64,000 nt of DNA, from positions 3,037,072 through 3,101,071 of the forward strand of contig OY986965.1 in NCBI GenBank assembly GCA_963920575.1, read 5' to 3'. Position numbers and translations under genes: made by a program. Below, piece after piece: positions 35,223 through 47,433 of this stretch; position 1 is the first letter of the stretch, and the number at the start of each line of letters is the position of its first letter. This DNA is from Narthecium ossifragum. Its lineage: Eukaryota > Streptophyta > Magnoliopsida > Dioscoreales > Nartheciaceae. The notes under the pieces were generated by a model, which worked only from the letters and a program-made list of their open reading frames with translations, was not told the origin of the DNA and searched no databases.

Positions 35223-35450
35223 ATGGGCAAGGAGGGAGAGGTGGCGCCGGCGGCCGGATCTTGCCGGGAAACAGTCGGATCTTGCCGGATCTGGCCAGGA
35301 AACAGCCGGATCTGGCCGGATCGGGAAGCAGCCGGATCTGTGTCGTGGACAACAGTGGGGCTTCGTGGTCGGTGGCGGTCGTGGTCGGTGGCAGCCGTGG
35401 TCGGTGGCGGTCGTGGTCGGCGACGGGAAGGAGTAGGGAGCGGAGGCCGT
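35223..35450. repeat. GC-rich minisatellite
   Basis: Repeats of CCGGATCTGGCCGGATC-like units (35255-35340) are followed by repeats of GGTCGGTGGCGGTCGT (35365-35425). Overlapping reading frames on both strands come from the repeat composition and are not genes. Confidence 0.65.
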
Positions 35451-35499
35451 GGAGGACCAGTGTCGCGCCTCGACCCGCGAAAGCCCAACCGGGCTGGGC

Positions 35500-37750
35500 G
35501 ACGCGAACCGGAACCTAATGAAACGCGGAAAAAGACGGCGAGGGTTCCCTCTAACCTATTGGTCTCCCTAACAATTCACTAAAACCCCCAATTAAAAGAC
35601 ATTAATTTAATGAAACCTCGAACCACAGATTACAGAACCCAAGTGAATTTAATATACATATCCTCGAAGAGGGGAAGATTCAAATACAACATTACTCCCG
35701 TAGGAGACTATCTAACATAGGATAAAAGCAGTAAAGGATCACCACCTCTCAGACTCCACCTGGCGCCGCCGCACCGCCGACCAACTGCCCGGTAGGGGCC
35801 ACGGAAGAAGAACTGACTCCTGCACCTGCAAAACACAGCCCGAGTAGGAGTGAGCACTAAGCTCAGTATGGTTCTAGACTACGACACACAAAAGGAAAAG
35901 GGAAACACAACAATGTCGCCCTCAAGTAGGACCTGGGTGTATACAGGAGTCCCATAACCCCACCGCGTGTCCCTGAGGCCCAGGAGCAGCGCTCACTAAG
36001 CAGGAACAAACACTGCTGACTCACATGCAGGAACCCGACACTGCAGGCGGGAAAAGGCACCGCTGAGTAGGCAACTCCTCCACTCAAGAGTCAACACAGT
36101 GGAACACCGGCTACACCTCAGCATCCGACTCGAGGCCGACACAACCTCTACAATCATCAAGCAAAAAGTGTACCAGTCATCTAAGCCTATCATCGAATCG
36201 ACTGGACACCACAATTCGAACCGGGTCCAAACTACCCAACCCCGGTCCTAGGGCTAAGTCCGAGCTTCCAGCCTCGGGACGGCGACCCACAGATCACCCA
36301 CGCCCTAACCAGTGCAACTAATGCACAACAGAGAATGCATGCAATGAACATACACAAAAAGGAGATAGGCATGCAACAGTATGTCAAGCAGCATATAAGT
36401 CAACCGGATCACTGCAACGGTACTACCAACCGCTGCCAGCCGATCCACAGCGGGTCCCGGCATTACGACGGTACCACAACCGTCAACCGTAGACTCCTGC
36501 AACAGAAAGCAACCCAAAAAACAATGATGAACAGTAAAAAATATTATATTATATTCTGAAATATAATATTATATTCGAAACACCAAAACCTCTACTTAGA
36601 GGCTAATTGATCCCGTCGATCCGATGTCCAAACGACGTCGATTCAAGATCCAACTTAGCCATCAGTAGATCTACATACCAGGATCAACATATCCAAAATC
36701 CATAATCATCCAACGGTTGGATTAACGGGAAAACACTAATCAAAACCGCTAATCAAACTAACTTACCAATTAATTGCTGCAACGCAGCCCTCCAGCAATA
36801 AATTCAAAACAAATCGTAAGAAAATCGAAAAATTATGAAATCAATTGGGTGTGAGAGTAGATTCAAAGATCTACAACTCTTATGTTCATCACAACCCAAG
36901 AACATGCACGTACTGGCCGAAAAACTCGCCGCAAGCCGGTTGTTCTTCAAGAACAGCAGAAACCGAAAAATCTGAGACTAATCATGCAAATATCCTACTA
37001 AGATCTCAATCAAAGCTTATGAAATTTATACAAGAAATTCTAATAAGCAAGAGGAATCCAACAAGACAAAGATCAACAAGATCCAACGGCTAGATCTAGA
37101 GAAAACCCAAAAACAACATCAGTAGGTAGAAACCTACCCGAAACGCACTCCTCGGCTGATTCCCCGCGAATTGATCACCAACAAGGTTCCAACCCACTTC
37201 AGGGATCTTCCTCTCATTGCCACGGATCCAACGAGCCTTAGAACACCCAAAACGATGGCCGGAGGAGGGAGAACCGAGGAGAAGAAGATGGCTGCCGGAA
37301 ACAGGGGAAGAAAACAGAGCCGCGGGAGAAGAAAGAAGAAGGAAGAAGAAAGGAGAAGAAGGAGGAGGAGAAGAGGAAGAAAAAGAGGGAAAAGGGGAAG
37401 GGGAAAGCCGGGGGAAGGGGGAAAAAGGGGAAGGAGGGGAGGGAAAGTCCTACCCTTCTGACAGGAGAGAGCGACCGCCAACGGCGGCTGTCCTCGCGAA
37501 GCAGAAAACCCACCGACGCGAGTCCGATCGATCGCTCCAAGCAGCGATCGATCGCTCACGGGCCGCCAGCAACCCAAAGACGGGTTGCTGCGCGGCCGAG
37601 CTGGGATCTTCCGATCCCGGGTCCACCTAACCATTCTAATCAAGCACTAACACAAACAAGGTCAGTGTGTGCACACGTAGGTGTGAAACAAACCAACAAG
37701 GCGCAATTTACCAAATTGCCCTTGCGGTCTACAACGAGCCACAGGGGTAG
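35500..37750 (-). mobile_element. probable Ty3/gypsy LTR remnant
   Basis: Read on the minus strand it starts near GTAGACCGCAAGGGCAATTT, passes a GC-poor and then a polypyrimidine stretch, and later shows TGCAGGTGCAGGAGTCAG, TTTGAATCTTCCCCTC and AAATTCACTTGGGTTCTG before ending near 35500. This general layout resembles long LTRs of Tekay/Del-type elements. No internal domains adjoin it, so it would be a solo or truncated LTR. The purine-rich tract at 37260-37450 gives long but meaningless reading frames. Assignment is by resemblance only. Confidence 0.35.
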
Positions 37751-37757
37751 AGGGGCC

Positions 37758-39352
37758 TGATAAGACTTGAAAAGTGCACAAAACACCCTTGTAATTTGGC
37801 TTTGTTGGGTCCCGAGCAATGCTGGACTGACTACTTATATTCCATTTTAGGAGGTATAACAGACCCTCTTATGAGTTAGATCAACTTTGGAACTAAAACA
37901 GGTGTATTCTGGCGATTTTGATAAGTTAGATCGATCGGCCTCAACAGGTTCGATCGATCCAACTCAACCAACGACGGAACGATGAACAACGGCTGGATCG
38001 ATCGAAGTCCAGGAGAAGGATCGATCCAGCACGGGATGCAGCGCAATAACAACGGTTCGATCGATCGGACGAGACAGTTGGATTGATCCAGCACGGGAGT
38101 TACCAGCAAGTAAAGGCGTAGGATCGATCGAACTCCAAGAGTTGGATCGATCCGGCTCGGGCGTTACTCGCAACATTAAGAACTTAAGGAGTAAGATCGA
38201 TCCGACTCCCAACGACGGATCGATCCGACGCGGCCAGAAGCAAAAAATCGAGGGCTCGGATCTAATCCGTGGGAGGTTGTCTCAGGGGCTATAAGTAGTC
38301 ATTGTTTAGGGATTTTTAGGGGGGCTTTTTCCAGACGTTTTTGGAGAGAGTTTTCCTAGCTTTTCTACACTTTTTGTTCGGCGATTCTTTGGAGGAGATC
38401 CATGGCGGGAGGAGTTCATCAACTTCCATCGATGGATCGGCCCTCTAAAGATGAGTAGCTAAAACCCTAGCCATGGGATTCTTATGATGTAACTAGGGTT
38501 TTTGCTAGGGATTTCTTAGATCTAGGGTTTGTATACACGATGGTTTGGTTCTATGGATTAATCTATTTTTTCTCTATATCTTGGTATTGATTTCTCGCTG
38601 GATGTTTGGATCGTTCTTGCTTGCACTTGATTCTAGAGCGTGTGTATGTTAGGACGTAGATTGGATTCATCCAAATAAGAGGATCATGCTAGTCCCATGA
38701 TATCTCGGATGAAATCTGATTCGTGATTAGGGATTGTATAGTGCTAGTCCCGCTATAGTAGTGCTACTCCCACTACGTTCCATCCGTAATCCTTCATGCA
38801 TCTTACCTTTGTAGTTTCGGCCATCGAGATGCGAAGTCATCTCGATATTACACCTTAATCCATATCTATGCCAGTATTTGCGATGAATTCATCTGAGTAA
38901 GAGGGTTCATTAGCAGTGAACGTAACTAATCATTCGGTCACTGAGATTTCGATATTTGTTCTTGCCGACAAGGAATCCTAAACAGAACTTGTCGAGTGAT
39001 AAGGAGAACTAGCCATTCACTTATCAATTTTTAGGAAGCCATTTATCGTATTTGCATACCCTGATCTTTGGAAAACCTGGTAATACCTTAGTTACTGATT
39101 AAGAATCCTATGGTCCTTTCTCTCCTATTCATAAACCCTGTAGTATAACTTTAGTTTAATTTCAATTTGCGATCTTTTCTCAACTCATTAGTAGGAAATT
39201 TGCTAAGTGTTCGATTTCAATTCCTTAAATCCCTGTGGACTCGACTCGGACTCTCCACTATCTACTAGTTCTTAGTAGTTAAAGTAGAGCACCGGAATAT
39301 TTTGTAATTTTGGTCAGACTTGTTAAGCCGCGACACTTTTCAAGTCGTATCA
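37758..39352 (+). mobile_element. 5' LTR of an Athila-like retrotransposon
   Basis: Starts TGATAAGACTTGAAAAGTG and ends CACTTTTCAAGTCGTATCA, which are near-perfect inverted ends with TG...CA, giving 1595 bases. The primer-binding site follows after six bases. The first 500 bases hold a cluster of GATCGATC-type palindromes (37918-38230). No matching 3' LTR is present in the window. Confidence 0.88.
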
Positions 39353-39358
39353 AAATTT

Positions 39359-39376
39359 TGGCGCCGTTGCCGGGGA
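39359..39376 (+). other. tRNA primer-binding site of the retrotransposon
   Basis: TGGCGCCGTTGCCGGGGA is complementary to the 3' end of plant tRNA-Asp, the primer typical of Athila/Tat elements. Confidence 0.85.
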
Positions 39377-39595
39377 TTTTTACGGTGTTTTGAGTTGTTT
39401 ACTTAGTATAAATTCTTGCTTAATTAGTTTTTATCTGTCCTTTATTCTATAAAAGACCAAAAATAGTTTTAGTGCTAATATTTCCATATCTTTTTGTGAT
39501 TGGTAGGTGAAGAACGAAGCGGCATCCTTCCGAGCGGTGAAGGAGCGAACGCCAACAAAACATTATCGAGATTGCACTGTTTGTATTTCTAAACC

Positions 39596-42500
39596 TTGAA
39601 TGATCTTTATGATGTGTTGATGAGTGATGATAAGGACCCAGATCTTGATCTTACATTGAAGGAATTTCTTGCTTCTTGTTCTGCATCACATAAATTGTTA
39701 GTCTATTCTCCTACTCATTTAGCCATGGATAACCCTGAGGACAATCTTGGACCTAATGACAATCCTAACCAACCTGAAAACCAGGGTCGTAGGGCCATGA
39801 AAGACTTTTATGTCCCAACTTCTTTCACTTCGAACTCCTGTATTCAACCTCCGGTAATTGGAGCAGCCCATTATGAAATTAAACCACAATTTCTACAGTC
39901 CTTACCAACTTTTCATGGTTTATTTCATGAGGACCCCTACAATCATATAGAGGAATTTATTCTGATTAGTTCTACTGTGAGAGTCAATAATTTTACCGAA
40001 GATGCTTGGCGACTCAAATTATTTCCGTTCACTCTCAAAGGTAAAGCTAAGCATTGGCTTACGTTCTTGGAACCTCGTTCTATTACCACTTGGCCTCAAT
40101 TGCAAGCTCAGTTCCTAGAAAAAAATTTCCCAATTACTAAGACAAGTGACTTTCGCCACGAAATCTCTTCCTTTAGACAAGCCGACGATGAAGCATTTCA
40201 TGAGGCTTGGGATCGTTATAGGGAACTCCTTAGAAAATGTCCCCACCACCAATTTCCTCAATGGGCCGTAGTAGAGCATTTCTATAAGGGTCTTAAGGAA
40301 AAACATCAACTAACTATAGATGCTGCTTGTGGGGGAGTTTTCATTACAAACCCCCTTGACGATTCTTGGAGGCTTTTTGAGAGACTTGCTGAGAACTCTC
40401 AACACCACGCCACCTCCTCTAGGAATAATCACGGCTCTTCCACCCAATCCAATCCTCGAGGAGTTCTTGAACTAAACGAGTCAACCCGACTTGCTCAACA
40501 AGTTGATGCGTTGAGTAGAAAACTTGATCAAGTTCTTACCCACATGACAAACCAGGGTGATTCTTCTAGTCCTCCTATGCGTCCACCCTCCGGGGAGCTT
40601 TGCTTCTTGTGTTCTACTCCTGGTCATGATGTTATTGATTGCCAATTAGCATGTCATTACCCGGAATTAGTACAGGAACACATTAATGCCGTTTATGGTC
40701 AATCTAAACCAGCTTATGATCCTTATTTCAATTCTTACAACCCTGGTTTAAGAGATCATCCAAATTTTTCGTGGAGAACACCAAGCCAACAACCAAATTC
40801 TTTTAATCCAAGGCCATCCATAGGTGCTCAACCTCCAAGTTATCCTCCAAAGTTTCAACCGACATATCCTACAAACTCTCAAGGCTAAACTTCGTCATTC
40901 CGACCTCCATATCGGCCTTTCCAAAATCAATCAACACAACCTTGGGGGCACCAATCGTATGTGGCCCCCCAGAGTCAAGGACCTCAGAATCAATCTTCTA
41001 TTCCTCCACAACAATCGAGTCAAGGTCCAGGTATTGATGATCGACTTTTGAAGGTCTTGGACTCTTTTGAAGCTAATAACCAATTACTTCATTCTCATTC
41101 TCAATCTTTAGCTAAGATGGAAGTTCAAATGGGTCAGTTGGTGAATGCATTGTCTAGGAGAGAAGATGGGCAATTACCTAGTCAACCTGTTCCTAATCCG
41201 AAGGGTCAACATCATGTAGACTCATCTCATGAACATGTACAGGCCGTGACGACCCTGCGTAGTGGTAGAACTTTTGTCAATATTGAGCAACCTGAAGGAA
41301 CCACAGATAATCAAGATTTACATGCATCTCGTTCTCAAACATCATTAGACAATAATGCACATGCATCAAAGGAACCTAGTTCATCCTCTGACATTCCACA
41401 TTCAAATCCTCATGATTTCGTGGAAAATCAGCATGCATCACCAAACCTGACATCTTCTCATGAAAAAGAACCAAATCCCAAGACGTATATCCCTAAGGTT
41501 CCTTTCCCTGAAGCTTTAGCAGATCCTACTTCCACCCCATTCAAAAATAGATGAAATGATGGAGGTGCTTAAAAAAGTGCATATTAATCTTCCTTTGCTG
41601 GATGCCATCAAATAAATTCCATCTTATGCCAAATTCCTCAAAGACCTTTGCACACATAAACGACAATCTAGGTCACATGTGTCTAAGAAGATTTTCCTGA
41701 CCGAGCAAGTTAGCTCAATTCTTCGATGTGATCTTCCTCCTAAGCTCAAGGATCCTGGCACCCCCACAATCTCATGCATTATAGGAAATCACACGATTGA
41801 TGGAGCACTACTGGATTTGGGTGCAAGTGTCAACCTCATGCCTTACTCCTTATATTCTAAGTTTGGTATAGGAGAATTGAAACCTACGGCCATGACCTTA
41901 CAATTAGCTGATCGATCGATTAAGACCCCAAGAGGAATCCTTGAGGATGTTTTGGTTAAGGTTGATCGGTGCGTATTTTCAGTTGACTTTGTGGTGCTAG
42001 ACATGGAACCCGGAGTACAAACTAAAAAATCAGTTTCTATAATCCTTGGCCGACCCTTTTTGGCTACAGCCAATGCTTGTATTAACTGTAGGGATGGTTT
42101 CATGACTGTCACATTTGGTAATATGGAATTGCGTTTGAATATTTTTCATGCCTCAAAGAGTCATGCGTATGAAGATAACTGTTTTATGATTAATGCATTG
42201 GTTGATGATGATGAAGTGAATAATTGTGTGGATGATGTAATGCCTGTATTGTTGCTGAATGATGACAATCCATGTGGGAGTTTGGATGCTAGTTGCGATA
42301 TGTCTATGGTGGTTGAGGATGATGTTTTTGAACAATATTTTTCCGATTTGCATGAAGATGTTATGAGTACGGATGTTATTTTTCCGGTTGAGAATGATGA
42401 CAATAATGATTTAAATAATTCGTCCTCGGTTTTCAAGTCGGAGGATGAAGATGTGTTAAACGATTTTGACAATCTTGATTTAATCACTGATGTGTGCGAC

Positions 42501-42860
42501 AGTCCATGGAAAGAGCCTCTTATTGAGCCAGTACCTCCTACCTCCTCCATTCTAGCTACATCTTCATTAGTTGAACCGCAATCTTTGGAAGTGAAAACGC
42601 TGTCTTCCAATTTGGAGGAAATACGTAATGAAGCCTATGATAATACTACTAGTTATAGGGCTAGAACTAAAGAGTACCATGAGAGGTTCAGTGATCAGGG
42701 ATTTTTTAATGTGGGAGATAGGGTGTGGGGACTTAACGCTAGATTAAGTCTCTTTTCAGGAAAACTTAAATCTAAATGGACTGGTCCATTCGAAGTTACT
42801 TAAGTCTTTCCTCATGGGGGTTGTTGAGCTCCGTCATCCTAGAGGACCAAAATGATTTTT
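39596..42860 (+). pseudogene. gag-protease remnant of an Athila-like retrotransposon, pol core deleted
   Basis: Gag is seen in 39596-40888: LPTFHGLFHEDPYNHIEEF, FPFTLKGKAKHWL, FHEAWDRYRELLRKCPHH and a CFLCSTPGHDVIDC knuckle-like motif. An in-frame TAA at 40886 interrupts it; the same frame resumes to 41554. A frameshift near 41550 and another stop at 41613 precede the protease: GALLDLGASVNLMPYSLY (active-site DLGAS), SIILGRPFLATANACINC. At about 42605 the frame passes directly into the integrase C-terminal tail (LEEIRNEAYDNTTSYRART, FNVGDRVWGLNARL, LKSKWTGPFEVT). Reverse transcriptase, RNase H and the integrase core are absent. A stop follows at 42801, and the element breaks off near 42860 without a 3' LTR. 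Confidence 0.9.
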
Positions 42861-42864
42861 ACCC

Positions 42865-43765
42865 TAATTAAAACTATTAAGAAAAAAAGCCCTTTGACTA
42901 AAAAACAGGGATAAGCCACGTACGGATTCATAATGCACCTACACCAATTGCATCCAATAATGAGAGCATTAATCCTAATTGATAACATATATAATGGTTG
43001 AAATATACGTTTAATTGCAGAGGAATTAGCTAGCCACATGGGTTTCCTAATGGGGCGACAGCAGCCTAATAAACTCCAAGGAGAATGTTGTTTGTTGTAG
43101 TTAATTAGTAATTGACTCTGGACTTTAGAGAGGATCGATCAGAACATGGAGTACGTGTCAGCGAGTAATTAATAATTCATCAAGACATACACATGAGCTG
43201 TGTTTGGCCTGAAATGTACCAAAAACATTAATTTAATTGCTTGATTAATTCTGCACCACCTCTCCTCTCCGGCCGCACAGCAAAGCCATGTGTTTGCGGA
43301 TCTGATCGCTGCATTTTGGATTGATGTTAGATCGTTAAGAAACGACAAGAACTTATGGAACTAACCTACCATACTTCTTTCAACTAATAAAAAAAAAAAA
43401 AATAAACAAACCTACTGGACTTCTGGTTTAGCTGGTAGCAAAGTTTGGATTTGTTATGCATATATGCAGACGATCGAGGGTTGACAAAGGACTAGCTATA
43501 GTACTACTCTATCATATATGCATGGACCTAACTTCTTCAACTCCGCCCTCTTGCAGCTGTATGATCAGCATATGCATGTGTTCATGGTGCAAAATGCTAG
43601 ATATAAGGCTATATTTATATATACATATGTACAGCTATAGTTGCCTTAATTCAAACTCTGTAGTACTACTTTCGATCACTTTTTTTCGGTTTTAATTTCA
43701 GATAGCCTTAGAAGAACAATAACTCTTGTCTTTACTTCTGAATGAATTTTGAATCTTCAAGAGAA
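42865..43765. repeat. block C, copy 3 (without the Pack-MULE)
   Basis: Matches 23975-24326 plus 26437-26940. At the Pack-MULE site it reads AACATTAATTTAATTGCTTG, the empty site. It joins the truncated retrotransposon on its left side and is cut by a LINE on its right. Confidence 0.9.
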
Positions 43766-44176
43766 TATGGAGAGAGTGTTGTGGAGGTGGAGTCAGTGAT
43801 TGAAGGAGAATTAAGGACTATCAGTTGGGTTGTAGAGGAAACCAAGAAACGAGGTCTGCGTAGGGTATTGGTCGAAAGTGACTCCCTGTATGGGGTTAAG
43901 ATGCTGAAGAGGGAATTCCCTTTGTCTACTAGGAGTGCCAGGATTGTTCACGACGTTTGGTGGTCTAGATGGAGTTTTGAAGATCTGAGTTTCATGTACA
44001 TTCTACGGGAGGAAAATGATCGAGCGGATGGCGTGGCTCGTGGGGCACTTGATTTTTGTGCAGCTTTAGGGGCTGCTGTTGAGGGTATCAGGGGGTCTGT
44101 CCCTGATATCACTCGAGGTGGATGATGGTCCCCTGAAGGGGTTTTAGCCCTCAGGCTCAACTATTCAAAAAAAAAA
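43766..44176 (+). mobile_element. 5'-truncated LINE, RNase H tail only
   Basis: Flanked by AAGAGAA (43759-43765 and 44177-44183), with a poly(A) tract at 44167-44178. The uninterrupted site is at 26931-26945. The coding part is the second half of an RNase H domain: EGELRTISWVVEETKKRGLR, VLVESDSLYGVKML, FMYILREENDRADGVARGAL. The 3' sequence is CCCTGAAGGGGTTTTAGCCC, then the poly(A). A different LINE subfamily from the one at 31611, judging by the sequences. Confidence 0.88.
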
Positions 44177-44245
44177 AAGAGAAACTGGAGAGAGCCTTCT
44201 TGTACTTGCTCTACTATTCTGCCCAAGCCTAGCTGAGGAAGAGTA

Positions 44246-44430
44246 CGGGTCGTTTGGTATGGGGTTAGAAAAAGTGAGATTAAAAAATGAGGGTAAGAAA
44301 AAGTAAAGAGGTGGTGGTAGATGAAATGTGGATAACTCCGTAATCCTTATTTTTGGTGTTTGGGTAAAAAATGGGAATAAGGGGGATAACGTGGGGTTAT
44401 CCCCCCTTATCCCCCAGCTAAATAAGGTTG
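44246..44430. mobile_element. MITE of the GTTTGGT-GGGGTTA family
   Basis: Starts GGGTCGTTTGGTATGGGGTT; the interior has AGTAAAGAGGTGGTGGTAGA and GGGTAAAAAATGGGAATAAG, as in the reverse of the 16.3 kb copy. The right terminal repeat is not visible, so the copy is truncated. Confidence 0.6.
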
Positions 44431-44454
44431 TTTGATGTAGTGACTACAGTAATA

Positions 44455-45250
44455 GGCTCTGGTTGTTTGCAACATTATATCATACATATAATCATGCTTC
44501 AACTACTTCCTCCAACCATACTTTTTAATTAAAAGACCTGTGCATGTTTAAGGGGTGTTTGAAGTCATTCCATGTATATAGTCTCTAAACAATATATGCA
44601 TAATCAGGGTATATGTATAAATTGGTTGCTAGTTAAAAGACTTGTGTTCGAACACCGAACTCAAGAGATATTGAGGAGGACCGTTATTGGGGTACACATG
44701 CCTTTCAATCGGTAGATATTTATTAATTAAATGTATTAATCATTTAATCGGTTGAACACTACCGATTGAGTCACCTAATTTATTGATAAAATACTACAAA
44801 TAAATTATTAGTTGACTCATCATATAGACATATATCAATGAAAGGGATGTGTAGCGTATATGATCATGTGATTAAGTACGCAAATCTTTACCCTAGAGGA
44901 GACCGGAGACGTATGACATGCATGTACGATAAAAGAGCACTTAAGCTTCTGCTTATCCATAAACTTCTCACTCTAACGTTTGCTAACATTTACAATATAT
45001 CCACACAACTTACCTTACTATTTACTTACCCAGCCATATACATAGACATCGTAAAGACATGTACTTTGACCAACTAATACAACCTCATCTATAACTAAAC
45101 GACACAACTCTCCATTAATAACTACCAATAAACCTACTTCACATACACCCATTCACAAACGGTCAACTCTCACTAAACACCTCTTCAAAGCCAACGTATC
45201 CATTCATGTGAACATGCATGAACGGTTAGACGAACATACCTATTCAAACT
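44455..45250. repeat. block B, copy 3
   Basis: Matches 26945-27550 from TTATATCATACATATAATCA to GAACATGCATGAACGG. The palindrome array (44706-44840) is decayed here. Confidence 0.85.
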
Positions 45251-45426
45251 TCATACAGGTCATCTTTCAACTTAACACCAGATGCATGCATCTACGTACG
45301 TGCATGAACGGGAGAATCAACAAAGATACCTACATGAATCATATAAATTACAGATAATTAATAACTTTATTCACAACTGAGATAAGAAGTATATATAAAC
45401 AATTAATGAAGTCCTGCTGCAGCCTA

Positions 45427-45583
45427 AATGTCTGTTTGGATTGAGAATAAGTATGCATAAACCTCATTTATGTTTCAAATATTTTTCTCTCAATTCTACA
45501 TAATTTTCATTAATGCTTATATAACTTTTACTTTATTTACTATACGAACTTATCATATTTTCAATCCAAACTGACCCTAATAA
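45427..45583. mobile_element. MITE of the GTTTGGATTGA family
   Basis: ATGTCTGTTTGGATTGAGAA at the left and TTTTCAATCCAAACTGACCC at the right are imperfect inverted ends; TAA flanks both sides. Its reverse resembles the element at 61734-61883. PIF/Harbinger-like by TSD size, which is an inference. Confidence 0.6.
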
Positions 45584-45891
45584 TGCCAAAGCCAATAATT
45601 TGGTTGCTAGCTAGTCAATAATAATGCTATACATATATATATATATTACATTCCAAAATTAGTCTCTTGAGCTCAATTATCCTAACCACCTATAGGAGCA
45701 ATCATGTATCAAGCTTTCTAGTATATTTTTTTTCTAGAAATATTCCTTTTAGAAGATATATATGATTGCCAATGATAAAATAGAAATTCCTGTCCTCCAT
45801 GCATGAAAGTCAGACATTCTTGGTTGGATTAATTAGAATAGATGGATGTTGGCAGAGTGAACATCCAATAAGACCAACAACAACTCTATAA
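45584..45891. other. upstream region specific to peroxidase copy 2
   Basis: AT-rich sequence with no counterpart upstream of copy 1. Nothing else recognised. Confidence 0.5.
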
Positions 45892-46100
45892 ACAAAGACA
45901 ACTTAATTTAAGGTTCTAAATCTTTGCATGCATGAATGCTATAACCTTATTGTTGCCTATAAAAGGCAACATTGGAGCTTCTTCTAGCAAGCAAAAACCC
46001 TAAACTCTTGGAAGTTAGAAGCTAGCCTCTTCTTAATTTCCACAACAAAAGCAGTCAAGTCTGCGAGTTAGTTTCGTTAGTTAGTTCATCATCATCGACG

Positions 46101-46641
46101 ATGAAGTCCGGCATTACTCTCTTGCTGGCCTTGATGGTGGCCGGCGTTTCCGGAGACCTGACGGCCAATTTCTACGGGGCAACATGCCCAACAGCCGAGC
46201 AGACTATCAGGAATACCGTCTGGAATCGCGTCGCCAATGACCCAAGATTGCCCCCCAGACTCTTGAGACTGTCCTTCCATGATTGCTTCCTCAGGGTAAT
46301 TAATCAAATAAGTTATTTCCAATATATATGATCAATGCTAGCTTATACATATAGTTCTAGCTAGCTAGCTAGCTATTCTTGATGAACTCACTCTTTAATT
46401 ATATATAGGGATGTGATGGATCCGTGTTGATAGACTCCACGGCGAGTAGCACTGCAGAGCAGGATTCTTTTGTGAACCTGGGATTGGGAGGATTCGATGT
46501 CATCGAAGAGGCCAAGACTGCAGTCGAGAAGATCTGCCCAGGGATCGTCTCCTGTGCAGACATCCTTCAGTTGGCTGCAAGAGATGCCGTCTCCTTCCAA
46601 GTAATGATCAACTAATTAATTATAAGCTATTCATCATCAGA

Positions 46642-46677
<36 letters not shown>

Positions 46678-47433
46678 TTTTGGTCAGTCTTGATCGATCG
46701 ATGGATTTCGACGTCTTAATTAATTGGCAGTCCGGCACGGCGCTGTGGGAGGTTGTGACCGGCCGGAGAGACGGCACGGTGTCTCTGGCATCGGAAGTCC
46801 CGGCCAACATCCCGGGGCCAACATTGAACTTCTCCAGTCTTAAAGCAAGCTTTGAAAGCAAGGGTCTCAACCGCGAAGATCTTGTCACCCTATCAGGTTA
46901 CTTAAAATTAAAACTAGTGATCTATGGAACTGGTGCTAACTATATTGTTAGATTGCTAGATCGATCGAGATGGAGTATATAGGATGAGTAAGTACGTACT
47001 GATCCTCTGCAATGCATGCATGCATGCAGGTGCTCACACCATTGGCATTGCAAATTGCGGTGTTTTCGGTAATAGAGTGTTCAACTTCAACGGCACCGGC
47101 GACTCCGATCCGTCTCTGAATGCGACCCTCGTATCGTCCTTGAAGACACAATGCAAAGGCCCCAGAGACTTCGCCGACTTTGCGCCGATGGATCCGACGA
47201 CCCCTCTGGGTTTTGACAGTAACTACTACGTCAACCTGCTTCAGAACATGGGGCTCTTCACCTCCGACGCCGAGCTCCTCAAGGACGACACGGCGCTCAA
47301 CCTCGTCAAGCAGTTCGTCGACTTCAATGCCTTCATGGACAAGTTCAAGCAATCGATCAGGAGGATGGGAGCCGTCGGAGTCCTCACCGGAAACAATGGA
47401 GTCATCAGGGCACAGTGCGGTGCCTCCAGCTAA
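46101..47433 (+). CDS. class III peroxidase, copy 2, 4 exons
   Basis: Same structure as the gene at 29576: exons 46101-46295, 46409-46600, 46731-46896, 47030-47433, 318 residues, with signal peptide, Arg56, His60, His187 and eight cysteines all intact. Core promoter from 45892 with TATA box CCTATAAAAGGC at about 45956. Exons 1-2, intron 1 and the leader are identical to copy 1; substitutions appear only from intron 2 onwards (S164, I191, D288, Q292, N306, A312 here). The 3' flank leads straight into the NDUFA8 leader, which suggests that this is the original locus. Both copies look functional. Confidence 0.95.

Noticed and set aside
35162..35582. Overlapping Gly/Arg- and Pro-rich frames
   Set aside because: They follow the GC-rich minisatellite and appear in several frames at once.
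37134..37643. Frame of 169 codons on minus and overlapping frames on plus
   Set aside because: Polypyrimidine/polypurine composition inside a probable LTR; no conserved motif.
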